Positions 1 to 7,845 of a stretch of DNA of 64,000 nt are shown here, piece by piece. Position numbers and translations under genes: made by a program. Position 1 is the first letter of the stretch. The number at the start of each line of letters is the position of its first letter. A model generated the notes under the pieces. The model saw only the letters and a program-made list of their open reading frames with translations. It did not search any database and was not told the DNA's origin. Source of the DNA: OMPR01 sp965183835 (GTDB taxonomy: Bacteria; Pseudomonadota; Alphaproteobacteria; Rhodobacterales; Rhodobacteraceae); assembly GCA_965183835.1 (NCBI GenBank), contig CBCYME010000007.1, positions 1 to 64,000 on the forward strand. The letters run 5' to 3'.

Positions 1-13
1 TCATGCAGGGCCA

Positions 14-33
14 GCGAGGGGTTACCCCCTCGC
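14..33. other. Short GC-rich hairpin downstream of the CoxL-like gene
   Basis: Arms of 8 bp (GCGAGGGG / CCCCTCGC) around a 4-nt loop lie just after the CoxL-like stop codon. No T-tract follows on either strand, so it may be an intercistronic mRNA structure and not a terminator. An ATG in the minus orientation at positions 4-2 could start the next gene, but only four bases are visible. Confidence 0.35.
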
Positions 34-47
34 CACATCCCTTCATC

Positions 48-2411
48 TCAACTGTTCATCGCAGCCCAAACGCGTGACGGTGACAGCGGCATATCAATGT
101 GGGTGATATCCTTGCCAGCCGACTGCAGCGCATCCACCACCGCATTCACCACCGATGGGGGCGAGCCAATGGCACCGGCCTCACCGCACCCTTTGACCCC
201 AAGCGGGTTGTGGGTACACGGCGTTTGACAGGAATGATCCACATCATAAAACGGCACGTCATCCGCCCGTGGCATCGCGTAGTCCATGTAGGAGGCGCTC
301 AGCAACTGACCATCTGCGTCATAAACAGCCTGCTCCATCAACGCCTGACCGATGCCTTGCGCCAGACCACCATGGACCTGACCAGAAACGATCATTGGGT
401 TGATAACATTGCCGAAATCATCAGCAGCTGCAAACCGTTCAATTGTGACCTTACCCGTTTCAGGATCGACCTCTACTTCGCAAGCATAAGCGCCTGACGG
501 ATAGGTAAAGTTCGCTGGATCATAAAACGCAGTCTCTTCCAGACCTGGCTCGATGTCCTCTAACGGATAGTTATGCGGCACATAGGCAGCCAAAGTCACA
601 TCGCCCCAAGCCACCGACTTATCGGTCCCTGCTACGCTGAATTGACCATCCTTCAGTTCGATATCCGCATCCGACGCTTCCATCAAATGGGCCGCGATTT
701 TCTTGGCCTTATTGATAATCTTTTCGGTTGCACGCACCATGGCAGACCCACAAACCGCAATTGAGCGCGATCCATATGTGCCCATACCAAACGGGATCTT
801 GGAACTGTCACCATGGACGATATCGATCATGCCCTCGTCAATGCCCAGCATTTCCGCCACAACTTGCGGGAAAGATGTCTCGTGACCCTGACCGTGGCTG
901 TGTGCCCCGACCATGACCGAAATTGACCCAGTCGCGTTCACCCGCACCGTTGCTGCATCATACAGACCCGCCCGTGCACCAAGTTGCCCAACCAGATTGG
1001 ACGGTGCAATGCCGCACGCTTCGATATAGCAATTGACACCAAGGCCACGCAGTTTGCCATTTTCTTCGGATACGCTCCTGCGGGCTTTGAACCCATCAAA
1101 ATCGCCAATCTCAATCAGCTTATCCATCGTCGCGTTGTAATCACCGGTGTCATATTCCACCGCCACCGGGGTGGCATAAGGGAATTCGGTGATAAAATTC
1201 TGGCGACGCAGTGCGATCGGATCAACGCCCAGCTCCCGCGCGGCTTTGTCCACCACCCGCTCTAGCTGATAGGTTGCTTCGGGGCGACCCGCGCCACGAT
1301 AGGCATCGACCGGAACTGTGTTGGTAAACACGGCTTTGACGTTCACGTAGACCAACGGGGTCTTATAGTTCCCCGCCATAAGTGTTCCGTGCAGCCAAGT
1401 TGGAACCGACGGTGCAAACGTTGAAAGGTAAGCCCCCATGTTGGCGTGCGTGTCCGTCCGCACAGCAAGGAAGTTGTTATCTGCATCCAACGCCAATTCA
1501 ATCTTGGTCACATGATCCCGACCATGGGCATCAGACATAAACGCTTCAGACCGCGACGAGGTCCATTTGACCGGGCGATTGATTGCCTTGGCCGCAAATG
1601 TACAGAATGCTTCTTCGGCGTAGTGGAAAATCTTAGTGCCAAAACCGCCACCCACATCCGGGGCAACAACACGCAGCTTATGCTCTGGAATGCCCAGAAC
1701 AAACGCGCCCATCAGCAACCGGATCACATGCGGGTTCTGGCTGGTGGTGTGCAGCGTGCTTTCCTCATTGGCGCGATTGTATTCGCCAACAGCCACGCGT
1801 GGTTCCATCGGATTGGCAATCATCCGATTATTGACCAGCTCTAGCGTGGTGACGTGGGCGGCATTCTTGATCGCCTCGTCAACGGCCTCGCGGTTTTCTT
1901 CCACGAAACCCCAATCATAACACAGGTTCGAGGTCAGATCGTCATGAACTTTGGTCGATCCCTCAGCCAGCGCCGCCTTCATATCAACGACGGCGGGCAG
2001 TTCTTCGATGTCCAGTTCGACCGCCTCGGCGGCGTCGCGGGCCTGTTCTAGGCTTTCGGCGACAATCGCAGCAATCGGGTCGCCCACATGGCGCACCTTG
2101 CCTTGGGCCAGCACCGGGTGTGCCGGTTCCTGCATTGGCTCGCCAAAACGGTCAGTAACCTGCCACCCACATGGGATGGAGCCAACGCCCTCAAAATCCG
2201 CACCGGTAAAGATGCGCACAACGCCGGGCATGGCTTTCGCCGCGTCCAGACCAATGTTGTTGATTTTGCCATGTGCCACGTCTGACCGCAGGAAATACAC
2301 ATAGGTCTGGCGGTGAATGTTGATATCGTCGGTATAATTACCCGTTCCGGTCAAAAAGCGGACGTCTTCGCGTCGCTTGGAACTGGCTCCGATGCCACTG
2401 TCTTTGGGCAT
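48..2411 (-). CDS. Molybdenum hydroxylase large subunit, CoxL-like form II
   Basis: A 787-residue member of the xanthine dehydrogenase/CO dehydrogenase large-subunit family, which binds molybdopterin cytosine dinucleotide and performs hydroxylation or oxidation in the cytoplasm. The active-site loop reads AYRGAGR, the signature of form II CoxL-like proteins, not the AYxCSFR of true form I CO dehydrogenase. The conserved glutamate near the C terminus is in GCGEAGAIGSP. The ATG at 2411 is preferred over an upstream start because GGGAGGAG precedes it at good spacing. It follows the CoxS-like gene with a 106-bp gap. Form II substrates are poorly established, so CO oxidation should not be assumed. 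The FAD (CoxM) subunit is not in the window and may lie beyond the left edge. Confidence 0.9.
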   Translation of the reverse strand: MPKDSGIGASSKRREDVRFLTGTGNYTDDINIHRQTYVYFLRSDVAHGKINNIGLDAAKAMPGVVRIFTGADFEGVGSIPCGWQVTDRFGEPMQEPAHPVLAQGKVRHVGDPIAAIVAESLEQARDAAEAVELDIEELPAVVDMKAALAEGSTKVHDDLTSNLCYDWGFVEENREAVDEAIKNAAHVTTLELVNNRMIANPMEPRVAVGEYNRANEESTLHTTSQNPHVIRLLMGAFVLGIPEHKLRVVAPDVGGGFGTKIFHYAEEAFCTFAAKAINRPVKWTSSRSEAFMSDAHGRDHVTKIELALDADNNFLAVRTDTHANMGAYLSTFAPSVPTWLHGTLMAGNYKTPLVYVNVKAVFTNTVPVDAYRGAGRPEATYQLERVVDKAARELGVDPIALRRQNFITEFPYATPVAVEYDTGDYNATMDKLIEIGDFDGFKARRSVSEENGKLRGLGVNCYIEACGIAPSNLVGQLGARAGLYDAATVRVNATGSISVMVGAHSHGQGHETSFPQVVAEMLGIDEGMIDIVHGDSSKIPFGMGTYGSRSIAVCGSAMVRATEKIINKAKKIAAHLMEASDADIELKDGQFSVAGTDKSVAWGDVTLAAYVPHNYPLEDIEPGLEETAFYDPANFTYPSGAYACEVEVDPETGKVTIERFAAADDFGNVINPMIVSGQVHGGLAQGIGQALMEQAVYDADGQLLSASYMDYAMPRADDVPFYDVDHSCQTPCTHNPLGVKGCGEAGAIGSPPSVVNAVVDALQSAGKDITHIDMPLSPSRVWAAMNS

Positions 2412-2517
2412 AGCTTGTTCTCCTCCCGTTGTCCCGGTTTCGCCCCATGGCGGTCCGGTCATGGCCTCGGGCGTTTCTCCTCAAAAGCGCCCGCGCCGAA
2501 TGCGCGTGGTTGGGACA

Positions 2518-3003
2518 TTACTCCGCAGCGATGGCCCCGACGTCCTGACCGGATGCAGCCATGATCGCTTTGACAATGTTGTGATAGCCCGTGCAGCGGC
2601 AGATATTGCCTTCGAGATGGGCACGGACTTCGGCTTCGCTTGGCTTTGGGTTGTCTTTCAACAGCGCGGCTGCCGACATCACCATGCCTGGCGTGCAGAA
2701 TCCGCACTGCAGACCGTGATGGTCCTGAAACGCCTGCTGAATGGTGTTCATCGTGCCATCTTCGGCCGCTTGGCCTTCGATCGTGCTGATCTCGGCACCG
2801 TCTGCTTCGACAGCCAGCATATTGCAGGATTTCACCGCTTCGCCGTTCACATGCACCGTGCAAGCACCACACTGGCCGGTGTCGCACCCCACATGCGTTC
2901 CCGTCAGCGACAGCTGTTCGCGCAAGAAACTGGATAGCAACGTGCGGCCCTCTGCTTCTCCGCTCGCAGCCTGACCGTTCACGGTCATTGAGACCTGTGT
3001 CAT
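2518..3003 (-). CDS. Molybdenum hydroxylase [2Fe-2S] small subunit, CoxS-like
   Basis: A 161-residue iron-sulfur subunit that passes electrons from the molybdenum site to flavin. The N-terminal plant-ferredoxin-like cluster motif (CDTGQCGAC followed by a distant Cys) and the C-terminal helical-domain motif (CGFC ... CRCTGY) are both intact, giving the usual two [2Fe-2S] centres. Length is normal for CoxS. The start ATG is preceded by AAGGGGAGG. It is the first gene of the minus-strand unit with the CoxL-like gene. The promoter region upstream carries a RutR-like palindrome at 3077-3092. Confidence 0.92.
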   Translation of the reverse strand: MTQVSMTVNGQAASGEAEGRTLLSSFLREQLSLTGTHVGCDTGQCGACTVHVNGEAVKSCNMLAVEADGAEISTIEGQAAEDGTMNTIQQAFQDHHGLQCGFCTPGMVMSAAALLKDNPKPSEAEVRAHLEGNICRCTGYHNIVKAIMAASGQDVGAIAAE

Positions 3004-3076
3004 CTATTCCTCCCCTTATCAAAGTCTTGTTGAGGGAGAGTAAAACACGCCCCCCTGCATTTGAGAACCAAAACTT

Positions 3077-3092
3077 TTGACCATTTGGTATA
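3077..3092. promoter_or_regulatory. RutR-like operator upstream of the CoxS/CoxL-like genes
   Basis: TTGACCATTTGGTATA matches 12 of 14 defined positions of the E. coli RutR consensus TTGACCAnnTGGTCAA. It lies about 75 bp upstream of the CoxS-like start codon, where a promoter is expected. A perfect copy of the same motif occurs at 46580 beside the rutR-like gene. Binding is inferred from sequence only; another TetR- or GntR-type regulator could use a similar palindrome. Confidence 0.5.
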
Positions 3093-3161
3093 GTTGATTT
3101 TTATACAGAATTAGGCTAAAGCGCGCCTCGGGTAAGTCGAGTTCCCCTAGCGTCAACGTGC

Positions 3162-4166
3162 CTATTGGTGCCGTTTTCCCGCCCGCGGCTGTGGTCGCGT
3201 CGGAATTTCCTTGAGCAACCCGCCAACACCCATCGCTGCGATATCACGATCTAGAACGGTCAGACCACAGGCAATCCGGCTTAGAACCCAATCCGCCCCA
3301 TTCAAGGCCGGCGCGCGCGCGCAGCCCGGTAATCCTATGATTGGACGCGTGCCCAACTTGCCCAGAAACAACAGGTTTCCCGGGTCCACCGGCATCCCAA
3401 ACCGTTCAACTTGCCCCCCAGCCAGACGCACGGCACTTGGCGCGACATCTTCGGCGTCGGACGTCGCGGAGCCCGTCAAAATCATCACGAAATCACCGCT
3501 AATCCGTTGCACGGCCTCGGCCAGATCAGGCGGATCATGGTCTGTGATCTGAATGTCAGCCATAGACATCCCCAAACCCTCGACCCGCGCGGTGATTGAT
3601 CGGATACCTTTGTCGTTTGACGGACCCCCGGGGATATCAGAAATCACCAATCCCGCCGTTTTGTAAATCGGAGGACGCAGGCGGATCGCACCCATCGCTG
3701 CGGTGCAGGCCTCGACGACGTCCTGTTCCGAAACCGCATAAGAGATGACCTTAATCGTCGCGACCATGCCCCCAACAGCCATCTGCTGAAACGGGGGAAC
3801 CGTGGCCACGGTGATCATGGGATGAACCAGATTGAACCGTTCAATCGCGGCAACATCCAGTTCAACGACACCCGGACCAGCCGCCAGCAAATTGACCCGC
3901 CCGGTAAAGGGCTCGGTCACATTCAAATGCGCCACCTCTAGGTCCGGGGCGAGCGCTGCCGCCAACCGGCGAGCGGCCTCATCTTCGTGCAGATCCCCCG
4001 ATTCCAGCTGCGCCACAACAACCTCTGCGATCCCGGCTTTACTCAAGCGCTCCAGATGCGCGGCTGTCAGGGTCACGCCTTTGCGCAATCGCCCGTCATC
4101 GACGGAGACAGAATGCGCCAAAATGGCCCCTTCGGCCGCACCAACGAGCCGGGCTCCGAACTTCAT
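3162..4166 (-). CDS. Molybdopterin-binding protein (MoaB/MoeA-like domain) of the Mo hydroxylase cluster
   Basis: A 334-residue protein whose C-terminal half resembles the MoCF/MoaB-MogA molybdopterin-binding fold, with MILTGSATSDAEDVAP and a GLPGCARAP loop typical of MoeA-like domains. The N-terminal half has no motif I recognise, except that similar proteins are found next to XdhC genes. The likely role is in preparing or handling the molybdenum cofactor for the neighbouring hydroxylase. Its ATG overlaps the stop of the XdhC gene by 4 nt (ATGA), implying translational coupling. It lies 158 bp upstream of the CoxS-like gene. Confidence 0.8.
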   Translation of the reverse strand: MKFGARLVGAAEGAILAHSVSVDDGRLRKGVTLTAAHLERLSKAGIAEVVVAQLESGDLHEDEAARRLAAALAPDLEVAHLNVTEPFTGRVNLLAAGPGVVELDVAAIERFNLVHPMITVATVPPFQQMAVGGMVATIKVISYAVSEQDVVEACTAAMGAIRLRPPIYKTAGLVISDIPGGPSNDKGIRSITARVEGLGMSMADIQITDHDPPDLAEAVQRISGDFVMILTGSATSDAEDVAPSAVRLAGGQVERFGMPVDPGNLLFLGKLGTRPIIGLPGCARAPALNGADWVLSRIACGLTVLDRDIAAMGVGGLLKEIPTRPQPRAGKRHQ

Positions 4167-5137
4167 GCAGATTTGCCTCGCAACACAGCCGTCATCTGCG
4201 CCAGAATGGATACAGCGATTTCGGAGGGACCTGCTGCCCCGATATCCAGCCCAACAGGGCCATGAATGCGGCCGATCTGGGCAGCGTTAAATCCCGCCTC
4301 CTGCATGCGATCAATCCGTTTGGCGTGGGTGCGCGTAGACCCCAACGCCCCGATATAAAACACATCTGCGTCAAGGGCTGCTTGCAACGCCGGATCGTCC
4401 AATTTCGGGTCATGCGTCAACAAGACCAGCGCCGTGCGAGGATCCAACCCCAGCTTTGCCACCGCCTCGTCCGGCCAATCGGTCAGGATCCGTTCCCCCG
4501 GGAACCGCTGATCCGAGGCAAACGCCTCGCGCGGGTCGACCAGAATTGGATCATACCCGGCAATCCGCGCCATCGGGATCAAAGCTTGGGCAATATGCAC
4601 CGCGCCAATCACGATCAACCGCAGCGGTGGATTGTGCACCGCGACAAAGGTCGCCCTGTCCTCTTCAAAGCCAGACCGATCCATGCGCATGCGATCAGGA
4701 TAGGCCTCAGGCGCTTTCAGTTCACGGTGGCCGGTTTCAACGTTGACCTCGTAAATCACCCCGGTCCGTTTTGCGCGTGCAGCCACCAGACCGGCCAACA
4801 TCGCCTCACTCATCGCTTTGCCGATCGGTTCGACCAAGATACGAATGGTGCCGCCGCAGGCCAGACCCACAGCAAAGGCATCATCGTCACTGACGCCGAA
4901 TTCAAGCAACCGCGCCTCGCCGTCTTCCAGCGCCTCCATTGCCTCGACGATCACTGCCCCTTCGACACATCCGCCTGACACGGATCCTTCAATGCGGCCG
5001 TCGCCGCCAATCACCAATTGCGCCCCAACCCGGCGCGGCGCACTGCCCCATGTTTGCACAACAGTCGCCAACGCCGCTCCAACGCCCTTGCGGTGCCAAG
5101 CCAGTGCCGTCTCGGGGCTGTTGTCAAATCGGTCCAT
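4163..5137 (-). CDS. XdhC/CoxI-family molybdenum cofactor insertion factor
   Basis: A 324-residue XdhC-type protein. This family binds and protects molybdenum cofactor, helps its sulfuration, and delivers it to xanthine dehydrogenase-type enzymes. An N-terminal XdhC/CoxI domain (GSVSGGCVEGAV and LACGGTIRILVEP) is followed by the C-terminal Rossmann-like domain with LTHDPKLDDPALQAAL and GALGS. The start at 5137 was chosen for the strong TGGGAGG upstream; a longer frame reading exists but lacks a ribosome binding site. It is coupled to the downstream molybdopterin-binding gene. Confidence 0.88.
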   Translation of the reverse strand: MDRFDNSPETALAWHRKGVGAALATVVQTWGSAPRRVGAQLVIGGDGRIEGSVSGGCVEGAVIVEAMEALEDGEARLLEFGVSDDDAFAVGLACGGTIRILVEPIGKAMSEAMLAGLVAARAKRTGVIYEVNVETGHRELKAPEAYPDRMRMDRSGFEEDRATFVAVHNPPLRLIVIGAVHIAQALIPMARIAGYDPILVDPREAFASDQRFPGERILTDWPDEAVAKLGLDPRTALVLLTHDPKLDDPALQAALDADVFYIGALGSTRTHAKRIDRMQEAGFNAAQIGRIHGPVGLDIGAAGPSEIAVSILAQMTAVLRGKSA

Positions 5138-5172
5138 GCCAGTCCTCCCACAAGGGTCACTCAAAACAAAAA

Positions 5173-5203
5173 TGTCCGCCACAACATAGTTGCTTGGCGG
5201 ACA
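5173..5203. other. Inverted repeat between the YeeE pair and xdhC
   Basis: Perfect 8-bp arms TGTCCGCC and GGCGGACA are separated by 15 nt, just upstream of the XdhC start. It could be an operator or part of a leader hairpin. No regulator can be named. Confidence 0.3.
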
Positions 5204-5206
5204 AAG

Positions 5207-5246
5207 GAAAGCGGCCCGGTGAAGAACACGAAATCACCGGACCGCA
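5207..5246 (-). terminator. Probable terminator of the YeeE/YedE pair
   Basis: On the minus strand a long stem (GCGGTCCGGTGA pairing with TCACCGGGCCGC) is followed by a T-rich stretch TTTCCTTT, about 65 bp after the stop of the second YeeE-like gene. This separates the sulfur-transport pair from xdhC. Confidence 0.55.
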
Positions 5247-5309
5247 AGTATGGGATCGATAGGCAGAGTATCCGACCCCGCCAAAGGGCACCGGTTCGGG
5301 CCGGGTTCC

Positions 5310-5900
5310 TTATTCTGCGGGCTGCGCCTGTGCTGGCGTACCGACAAACCGCTCCGGCAGAGCAAAGGCAACGGCGATAAAGCCAAGGCCCAAAACCAAG
5401 CCCAGAATATCACCCGAGATGGCGGTCAGGCCCTCATATTTGGCTCCCGGAACGGTGCCGAGTGTCACCTTGCCACCCCCGATTTTGTCCAGCAGCCCTG
5501 ATGCCTTCCACCTGGGATAAGTGACCATATAGGCCGCCGCGCCCAACAGACCACCTGCGATGAAAAACAGCGCATCCTTGCGACCAGTCGCCGCCGCAAC
5601 AACACCTGTGCCCGGGCAAAAGCCGGACAATGCCCAACCGGCACCCAACAACAAACCGCCCAAAAACACGCCAGCATAAGCGGTTTTAACCGACATATGG
5701 CCCACATCAACAAGCCCCAGCATCTGACCGCCAAACATCAGAACCGATCCGACACCGATGGCCAGCAGGATGGATTTCGCAAGGTTCAGATTGGTCAAAT
5801 TCAACATCGCGTTGATATACGATGGGTTCGAGGCCCCGACCCGATCCAGCACTGCGCCAAATGCAATGCCGATCACGATTGCCAACAGAATAACAGTCAT
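5310..5900 (-). CDS. YeeE/YedE-family sulfur transport protein (second half-protein, PmpB-like)
   Basis: A 196-residue multi-helix membrane protein of the YeeE/YedE (DUF395) family, linked to uptake of thiosulfate or other reduced sulfur species. The conserved cysteine motif SGFCPGTGV is present, as are about five hydrophobic helices. It starts three bases after the stop of the companion gene, so the two half-size proteins are co-translated and probably assemble as one transporter. The pair sits inside the molybdenum hydroxylase cluster, where a sulfur supply for the sulfido-molybdenum centre is a possible link, but this is inference. Confidence 0.85.
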   Translation of the reverse strand: MTVILLAIVIGIAFGAVLDRVGASNPSYINAMLNLTNLNLAKSILLAIGVGSVLMFGGQMLGLVDVGHMSVKTAYAGVFLGGLLLGAGWALSGFCPGTGVVAAATGRKDALFFIAGGLLGAAAYMVTYPRWKASGLLDKIGGGKVTLGTVPGAKYEGLTAISGDILGLVLGLGFIAVAFALPERFVGTPAQAQPAE

Positions 5901-5903
5901 GGC

Positions 5904-6455
5904 TCAGACCTCCTTTTTAAAAAGCATCAGAGAAACGGGAACAGCGGCAGCAAAAGCTCCAGCCGCGAAAATGTAACCGCTCAGTGCGGTTTGCATCATA
6001 CCCGACATCATGTGACCGGATGTGCAGCCCCCGGCCAAACGCGCGCCATAAAGCACGATAAAGCCACCTAAAAACGTCGCCGCATAACGCTTCATCTGGT
6101 TGTCGCCAAAGTTCACACGCCAAAGGGCCGGCATGATCCGCTCAGGTGCGCTGAGGCCGCCGCGAGCCATCGCGGACAAGAATCCACCCACCATCATCGC
6201 AACAACAAAGACAAAGCTATAGTTCAGCGGGTTCGAGACCGCCTTGGCGTATTTCCCGTTGGATTTCGCCAGATAGGCATTGGTCGATGTATATCCATCG
6301 TCAGTTTGCGTCACCAAACCCGGAGAGACAGCATCCGCCAAGATCCCATCCAAAATAACAAACTGAGTCGAAACTCCGATTGGTTTGACCAGCAGGACAG
6401 CAGCAAAGAACACCAGTCCCAGCAACAGCCCTCCGGTTTTCCAGTTCAACGGCAT
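5904..6455 (-). CDS. YeeE/YedE-family sulfur transport protein (first half-protein, PmpA-like)
   Basis: A 183-residue membrane protein of the YeeE/YedE family with the conserved motif ARLAGGCTSGHMMSG containing the cysteine that marks this family. About four or five membrane helices are predicted by eye, with a longer polar loop at residues 45-75. It is the first gene of a two-gene unit. An ATTC-N8-GAAT palindrome of the SqrR/BigR type lies 22 bp upstream of the start codon, suggesting persulfide- or sulfide-responsive control, as is known for YeeE/YedE genes in bigR operons. Confidence 0.85.
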   Translation of the reverse strand: MPLNWKTGGLLLGLVFFAAVLLVKPIGVSTQFVILDGILADAVSPGLVTQTDDGYTSTNAYLAKSNGKYAKAVSNPLNYSFVFVVAMMVGGFLSAMARGGLSAPERIMPALWRVNFGDNQMKRYAATFLGGFIVLYGARLAGGCTSGHMMSGMMQTALSGYIFAAGAFAAAVPVSLMLFKKEV

Positions 6456-6477
6456 ATGATTCCCCTTCGCACGCTAC

Positions 6478-6493
6478 ATTCAAACGTGAGAAT
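6478..6493. promoter_or_regulatory. SqrR/BigR-like operator (ATTC-N8-GAAT)
   Basis: ATTCAAACGTGAGAAT fits the ATTC-N8-GAAT palindrome I recall for the persulfide sensor SqrR of Rhodobacter capsulatus. It sits immediately upstream of the YeeE/YedE pair, near a TATGAT hexamer that could be its -10 box on the minus strand. No sqrR/bigR gene is present in the window. Confidence 0.55.
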
Positions 6494-6549
6494 ACGAATC
6501 ATATTCCATTTACACAATAATTTAGATCAAAGTTCCAGGCAGGCCATAT

Positions 6550-7812
6550 TCATTCCGACATCAATGCCATCAATCGGGCCTTTTCGCCCACATCATCTGG
6601 GCGGGAAATCACCTGTGCCAGCTCTTCCAGTGATGCAATCGAATGCCCAGCGCGAAAACTATCAACATGCGGCAACATCGCCATGATGCCACGTGCCTTG
6701 GGGGCGAACCCGTCCCAACGCAACAGCGGATTGAGCCAGATCAGCCGGCGCGCCGACAGATGCAAACGCTCCATTTCACGGCCCAGCGCATCGGGGTCAT
6801 CCCGATCCAACCCGTCTGTGATCAGCAAAACAACGGCGCCCTGCCCCATAACCCGGCGCGACCAGTCCCGGTTAAACGCATGCAGGCATTCGCCAATGCG
6901 CGTGCCGCCCTCCCAATCCTGCGCCTCGGCCCCCGCAGCGGCCAGCGAAGCATCCACATCCCGGTGATCAAGATGGCGGGTGATATTCGTCAACCGCGTC
7001 CCAAAGGTAAAGGCGTGCACCTTGGCCCATCCCGCCCCCTTGGCATTGCTGACCGCGTGCAGGAAGTGCAAAATGATACGGCTGTACTGGCTCATAGAGC
7101 CGGAAATATCGCAAAGCACCACCAGATTGGGCCAACGCGGTTTGGGCGTCAGGCGGGCGATGTCATGAATCTCACCTCCTTGACGCATCGAACTGCGCAA
7201 TGTGCGTCGCCAATCTATCCGGTGCCCCCGCAAACTGGCCTGCCCGCGTCGCGATGGGATCGGCTTGACCGGCAACGAGAGCCGCGCCAACATCCTCTTT
7301 GCCTGTGCCACTTCGGCGGTGCTCATCTGTTCGAAATCCAGACTGCGCAGCTTTTCTTCCCGCGACATGGTGAGCGTGGCGTTCACCTCAATCTCGGTGC
7401 CCTCTTCCTCGTCTTGCTCAGGGGGTTGCGGCACATCGCGATTGGCCCCATCCAACAAAGCCTCGGCGGCGCGCTTTTCAGCGGATTGCGCGTTGCGCTC
7501 TTCCTGAACCCCACGCACGGCGGGCAGCATCGCCGCCATCATATGTTCCAGGTATCGCGGGTCCCGCCAATACAGCCGAAAGATCTGACTAAAGACCGCG
7601 CGGTGTTCGGGCCGGGTTACGAAACAAGCATGCAGGGTCCAATAGAAATCGCGTTTCTCGGTGAACCCTGCCACCTCAACCGCGTGCACGGCATCAATCA
7701 CCCGCCCCGGACCAATCGGCAATCCGGCCTTGCGCAACGCCCGCGCGAAATGGGTGATGTTCTGCGCCAGCCTCGGCGCGTCTGGAATTTCAAGCGGCAG
7801 CTGTTCAGCCAT
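6550..7812 (-). CDS. coxE: CoxE-like VWA-domain protein
   Basis: A 420-residue protein with a C-terminal von Willebrand A domain. The metal-site motif is CDISGSMSQYS (DxSxS), followed by TFGTRLTN and ITDGLDRDDP. CoxE works with the AAA+ protein CoxD in maturing the molybdenum-copper or molybdenum site of CO dehydrogenase-type enzymes. It lies 33 bp after the CoxD-like gene on the same strand, the usual coxD-coxE order. The middle (residues about 100-170) is acidic and poorly conserved. The pair supports assigning the whole minus-strand region to one hydroxylase maturation cluster. Confidence 0.87.
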   Translation of the reverse strand: MAEQLPLEIPDAPRLAQNITHFARALRKAGLPIGPGRVIDAVHAVEVAGFTEKRDFYWTLHACFVTRPEHRAVFSQIFRLYWRDPRYLEHMMAAMLPAVRGVQEERNAQSAEKRAAEALLDGANRDVPQPPEQDEEEGTEIEVNATLTMSREEKLRSLDFEQMSTAEVAQAKRMLARLSLPVKPIPSRRGQASLRGHRIDWRRTLRSSMRQGGEIHDIARLTPKPRWPNLVVLCDISGSMSQYSRIILHFLHAVSNAKGAGWAKVHAFTFGTRLTNITRHLDHRDVDASLAAAGAEAQDWEGGTRIGECLHAFNRDWSRRVMGQGAVVLLITDGLDRDDPDALGREMERLHLSARRLIWLNPLLRWDGFAPKARGIMAMLPHVDSFRAGHSIASLEELAQVISRPDDVGEKARLMALMSE

Positions 7813-7845
7813 GGCGCTTGCCCCCCCTTACGTACCTATCGACCC

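Noticed and set aside
2459..3022. A 187-residue minus-strand frame overlapping the CoxS-like gene
   Set aside because: It is an alternative frame of the CoxS-like gene, which carries all eight cluster cysteines.
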